Below are positions 61,471 to 64,000 of a stretch of 64,000 bases of DNA, in pieces. Each line of letters starts with the position of its first letter. Position 1 is the stretch's first letter. A program made the position numbers and the translations under genes. Source of the DNA: Bretschneidera sinensis (taxonomy: Eukaryota > Streptophyta > Magnoliopsida > Brassicales > Akaniaceae); contig CM043700.1 in assembly GCA_023935145.1 (NCBI GenBank), positions 34,133,456 to 34,197,455 of the forward strand, written 5' to 3'. The notes under the pieces are model-generated. The model was not told the DNA's origin and did not search any database. It saw only the letters and a list, made by a program, of their open reading frames with translations.

Positions 61471-62100
61471 TTTTCGGACGAAGACTTAGAAGGAGTGCAG
61501 ATCCCACATAACGATGCTGTTGTAATTTCACTCCTCGTGGCCAATCATGAAATAAAACGAGTCCTGGTCGACAACGGGAGCTCGACCGATATTCTCTTTT
61601 ATGATGTCTTTCAACAAATGCAACTGGGCGATACACATCTAGAGCTGGTCTCCCCCCACTCTATGGCTTCTCAGGGGGACCAGTCTTCACAGAAGGCAGC
61701 ATAACCCTCCCGGTAACTGCAGGGACGACACCCCGAACAGTAACTGTGCACTCCACTTTGTTAATTGTTCAACAACCCTCCTCCTACAACATGATACTTG
61801 GACGACCGACACTGAATAAACTCCGAGCGGTTGTCTCTACCCATCACCTCAAAATCAAATTCCCCACGGAAGACGGAGTAAGCGAAATCAAAGGAGATCA
61901 ACGAATCGTCAGATCCTGTTATCTCAGTGCAGTAAAAGGTAAGAAGACGGAAGCCCTACCGCTTGAACTGGACGACCTTAGAGACGAAGCGAGCAACCTA
62001 CGAGGTCGGCCCGTAGAAGATGTACTCACGGTCCCCCTCGGCGAAGACAACACCAAAACTGTCCAAATTGGTTCAAACCTGTCCAACACATTCTAGGAAT
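61471..62100 (+). pseudogene. Aspartic protease region, broken
   Basis: The active-site motif VDNGSSTDILFYDVF is at about 61567-61611; DNGSS is the normal Tat variant of the D(T/S)G motif. A frameshift follows in the C run at about 61650-61656, after which the second part reads LIVQQPSSYNMILGRPTLN (the conserved ILGR of the protease flap end). TAG at 62094-62096 stops the frame. Confidence 0.8.
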
Positions 62101-63075
62101 CCATGTTAGCCTTTCTACGGGCAAACCAAGACCTACTCGCCTGGACCGCTGCAGATATATCGGGGATCAGCCTGGATGTCATCGTACATTGCTTAAGTGT
62201 GGATCCGACCCACAAGCCAGTCATCCAGAAGAAAAGGTCATTTGCTTCTGAGCGATAGGCTGTTGTCCAGTCAGAAGTTGACAAATTATGTTCGGCTAAC
62301 TTCATCCGAGAGGTGAGCTATCCAGACTGGGTATCCAATGTTGTAATGGTAAAAAAGGCAAACGGCAAGTGGCGAATCTGTATAGACTTTTCAGATCTAA
62401 ATAAATCCTGTCCAAAAGACAGTTTTCCTTTGCCCCGGATTGACCAACTCGTTGATGCAACATCCGGCCATGAACTGTTAACATTCATGGATGCCTACTC
62501 CGGGTATAACCAGATCCTCATGCACCAGCCTGACCAAGAGAAAACGGTGTTTGTCACAGAACAAGGCCTCTATTGTTATAGAGTCATGCCATTCGGTTCG
62601 AAAAACGCCAGGGCCACTTACTAGAGGTTAGTGAACAAGATATTCAAAAGATAGATAGGTCGAAATATGGAGGTATATGTAGATGACATGCTGGTCAAAA
62701 GCGTCAAAGCAAAAGACCACGAGGTCGATCTCCAAGAAGCTTTTGATATCCTCCGCCATCATCACATGAAGTTGAATCCTACAAAATGTGCCTTTGGAGT
62801 CACTGGGGGGAAATTCCTCGGCTTTATAGTAACCCACAGAGGTATAGAGGCCAATCCAGAGAAGATCGATGCTATTCTTAACATGGGCCCACCTCGGACT
62901 GTAAGGGAAGTCCAGCGACTCACTGGAAGGATAGCGGCTCTCAGCCGATTCATGTCGAAGTCGGTCGAGAAATGCCTACCCTTTTTTAAAGCCATTCATC
63001 GGACCCGAAACTTTGTGTGGAACGAAGATTGTCAAGAAGCATTCAGGGCGCTGAAAATATATTTAGGGACACCCC
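62101..63075 (+). pseudogene. Reverse transcriptase, broken by three TAG codons
   Basis: RT motifs appear in order: KPVIQKKRSFASER, NVVMVKKANGKWR, IDFSDLNKSCPKDSFPLP, MDAYSGYNQI, YRVMPFGSKNA and the catalytic box YVDDMLVKS (about 62673-62699), then PTKCAFGV and FLGFIVTHRGIE. TAG stops at 62256, 62622 and 62652 interrupt an otherwise continuous frame, each at a position where glutamine would fit. A frameshift in a C run at about 63071-63078 ends this frame. Confidence 0.88.
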
Positions 63076-63480
63076 CTCGTACTTACCAAACCAGTGGTCG
63101 GCGAAGAACCTTTCTTGTATCTCTCGGCCGGACCCGAAGTAGTGGTCTCTGTCCTAATTCGGGAAAAGGAAGGCGCACAGAAACCGATGTATTATGTCAG
63201 CAAGGTACTTCACGATGCCGAAACAAGATATCTTCCTGCAGAAAAGATGGCGTATGCTCTGTTGATTTCGGCCCGGAAACTACGACCCTATTTTCAAGCC
63301 CATACCATCACTCTCCTTACCAACCAGCCTCTTCGACAAATACTCCAGAAGCCAGATGTTTCCGGCAGAATGGTCAAAATGTCAATAGAGTTGGCCGAGT
63401 TCGACATCTACTATCAGCCTCGGACAGCTATCAAAGCCCAAGCCCTAGCTGATTTTGTCATGAAAACTACTCTGCCATTA
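63076..63480 (+). pseudogene. RNase H (retroviral-type position) of the Tat-lineage element
   Basis: Reads SVLIREKEGAQKPMYYVS, then LPAEKMAYALLISARKLRPY and LTNQPLRQIL, with FDIYYQPRTAIKAQALADF: the RNase H domain that follows RT in plant Ty3/gypsy. The segment itself is open but out of frame with the RT before it. Confidence 0.82.
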
Positions 63481-64000
63481 ACGGAAGGAGAGTCTCCGCA
63501 GGATGTTAACAAATCAAGCCCGTTTTTACGATGGACCCTCCATGTTGACGGATCCTCCACTGACTCTGGAAGCGGAGCCGGGCTCATCCTGAGCGGTCCT
63601 GGCAACTTCACCATTGAGTACGCCGTAAGGTTTAAATTTTCAGCATCCAACAACGAAGCCGAGTATGAAGCTCTACTCGCAGGCATGAAATTAGCCAAGG
63701 TGATTTCTGTATAGAATTTGCATGTATATAGCGATTCCCAACTGGTGGTGAACCAAGTGAACGGCAAATTCGAGGCCCGGGGAAAAAACATCGCTCGTTA
63801 CCTAGCAGCAGCAAAGAAATTAGCTGCACAGTTTAAAGTATTTTCCCTGAACCAGATTTCGCGGGCGAAAAATACGAAGGCCGACTCATTGGCCAGGCTT
63901 GCGTCATCTTGCCAGCTCGAGTCAAGGCGAGCGGTCTACCTTGAAACCCTAGCCATACCGAGCATCGATGAAATAATGGTCTTACCTGTGATTGGTGAGA
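63481..64000 (+). pseudogene. Second (archaeal-type) RNase H, partial at the window edge
   Basis: LHVDGSSTDSGSGAGLIL and NNEAEYEALLAGMKLA carry the first Asp and the Glu of the RNase H active site. After a TAG at 63712-63714, the same frame goes on with LHVYSDSQLVVNQVNG (the next Asp) and KADSLARLAS. The 3' continuation toward integrase is outside the window. The presence of this domain places the element in the Tat clade. Confidence 0.85.

Larger units (their letters stand above)
59128..64000 (+). mobile_element. Ty3/gypsy LTR retrotransposon, Tat lineage, truncated by the window edge
   Basis: 5' LTR, primer-binding site, gag, protease, reverse transcriptase, RNase H and a second (archaeal-type) RNase H follow in order. 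The second RNase H is the mark of the Tat lineage (Retand/Ogre relatives). The integrase and 3' LTR lie beyond the window. At least five in-frame TAG stops and three frameshifts make it inactive. Its GC content is well above the flanking DNA. Confidence 0.93.

Noticed and set aside
59128..64000. Possible intact, active Tat-lineage retrotransposon
   Set aside because: At least five in-frame TAG codons and three frameshifts break gag, protease and reverse transcriptase.
1..64000. CRISPR arrays, bacterial operons or organelle-derived genes
   Set aside because: No evenly spaced repeat-spacer array, no operon-like gene packing and no plastid or mitochondrial gene was seen. Tandem repeats here have two or three diverged copies only.

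Overview
The window is nuclear DNA of a eudicot plant. It has long AT-rich intergenic stretches, spliced genes with GT-AG introns, CT/GA-rich 5' leaders and nested LTR retrotransposons, LINEs and hAT-type MITEs. Exon translations match plant gene families. I cannot name the species from sequence alone.

Four host genes are supported. (1) A plus-strand gene of six coding exons (9010-11817) encodes a small protein with one membrane helix and a bacterial-PH-like domain; its function is unknown. (2) A plus-strand gene of 13 coding exons (23380-31992) encodes plastid 3-oxoacyl-ACP synthase II (KASII/FAB1), which elongates 16:0-ACP to 18:0-ACP. (3) A minus-strand gene of 18 coding exons (43489-33336) encodes RRP12, a HEAT-repeat factor for ribosome biogenesis; it converges on KASII with about 1.3 kb between stop codons. 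(4) A minus-strand intronless gene (49126-48518) encodes a secreted invertase/pectin methylesterase inhibitor-domain protein of the '21 kDa protein' type. All four read as intact: exon sums are divisible by three and exon phases agree at each junction I checked.

The rest is mobile DNA and its decay products. From left to right: the 3' end of a Ty1/copia pol (1-172); a decayed hAT transposase (5122-8040); a small MITE just upstream of the PH-like start codon and a hAT MITE with a perfect 8-bp target duplication in its intron 2; an 11-kb AT-rich gene desert (11818-22955); related LINE 3' ends in KASII intron 10 and RRP12 intron 3; a hAT MITE directly at the RRP12 promoter; a foldback element upstream of the inhibitor gene; a degenerate copia element (51140-55434) lying between roughly 300-bp direct repeats; a minus-strand non-autonomous LTR element (55998-58452) carrying a foreign LTR inside it; and a Ty3/gypsy Tat-lineage element (59128 to the window edge) with several TAG stops and frameshifts.

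The host genes share no pathway (plastid fatty-acid synthesis, nucleolar ribosome maturation, apoplastic enzyme inhibition, unknown membrane function), as is usual for plant gene neighbourhoods. The most unusual points are the long direct repeats around the copia element, the mosaic LTR element, the MITE that places a site-II motif and an in-frame ATG upstream of RRP12, and the TAG-biased decay of the Tat element.
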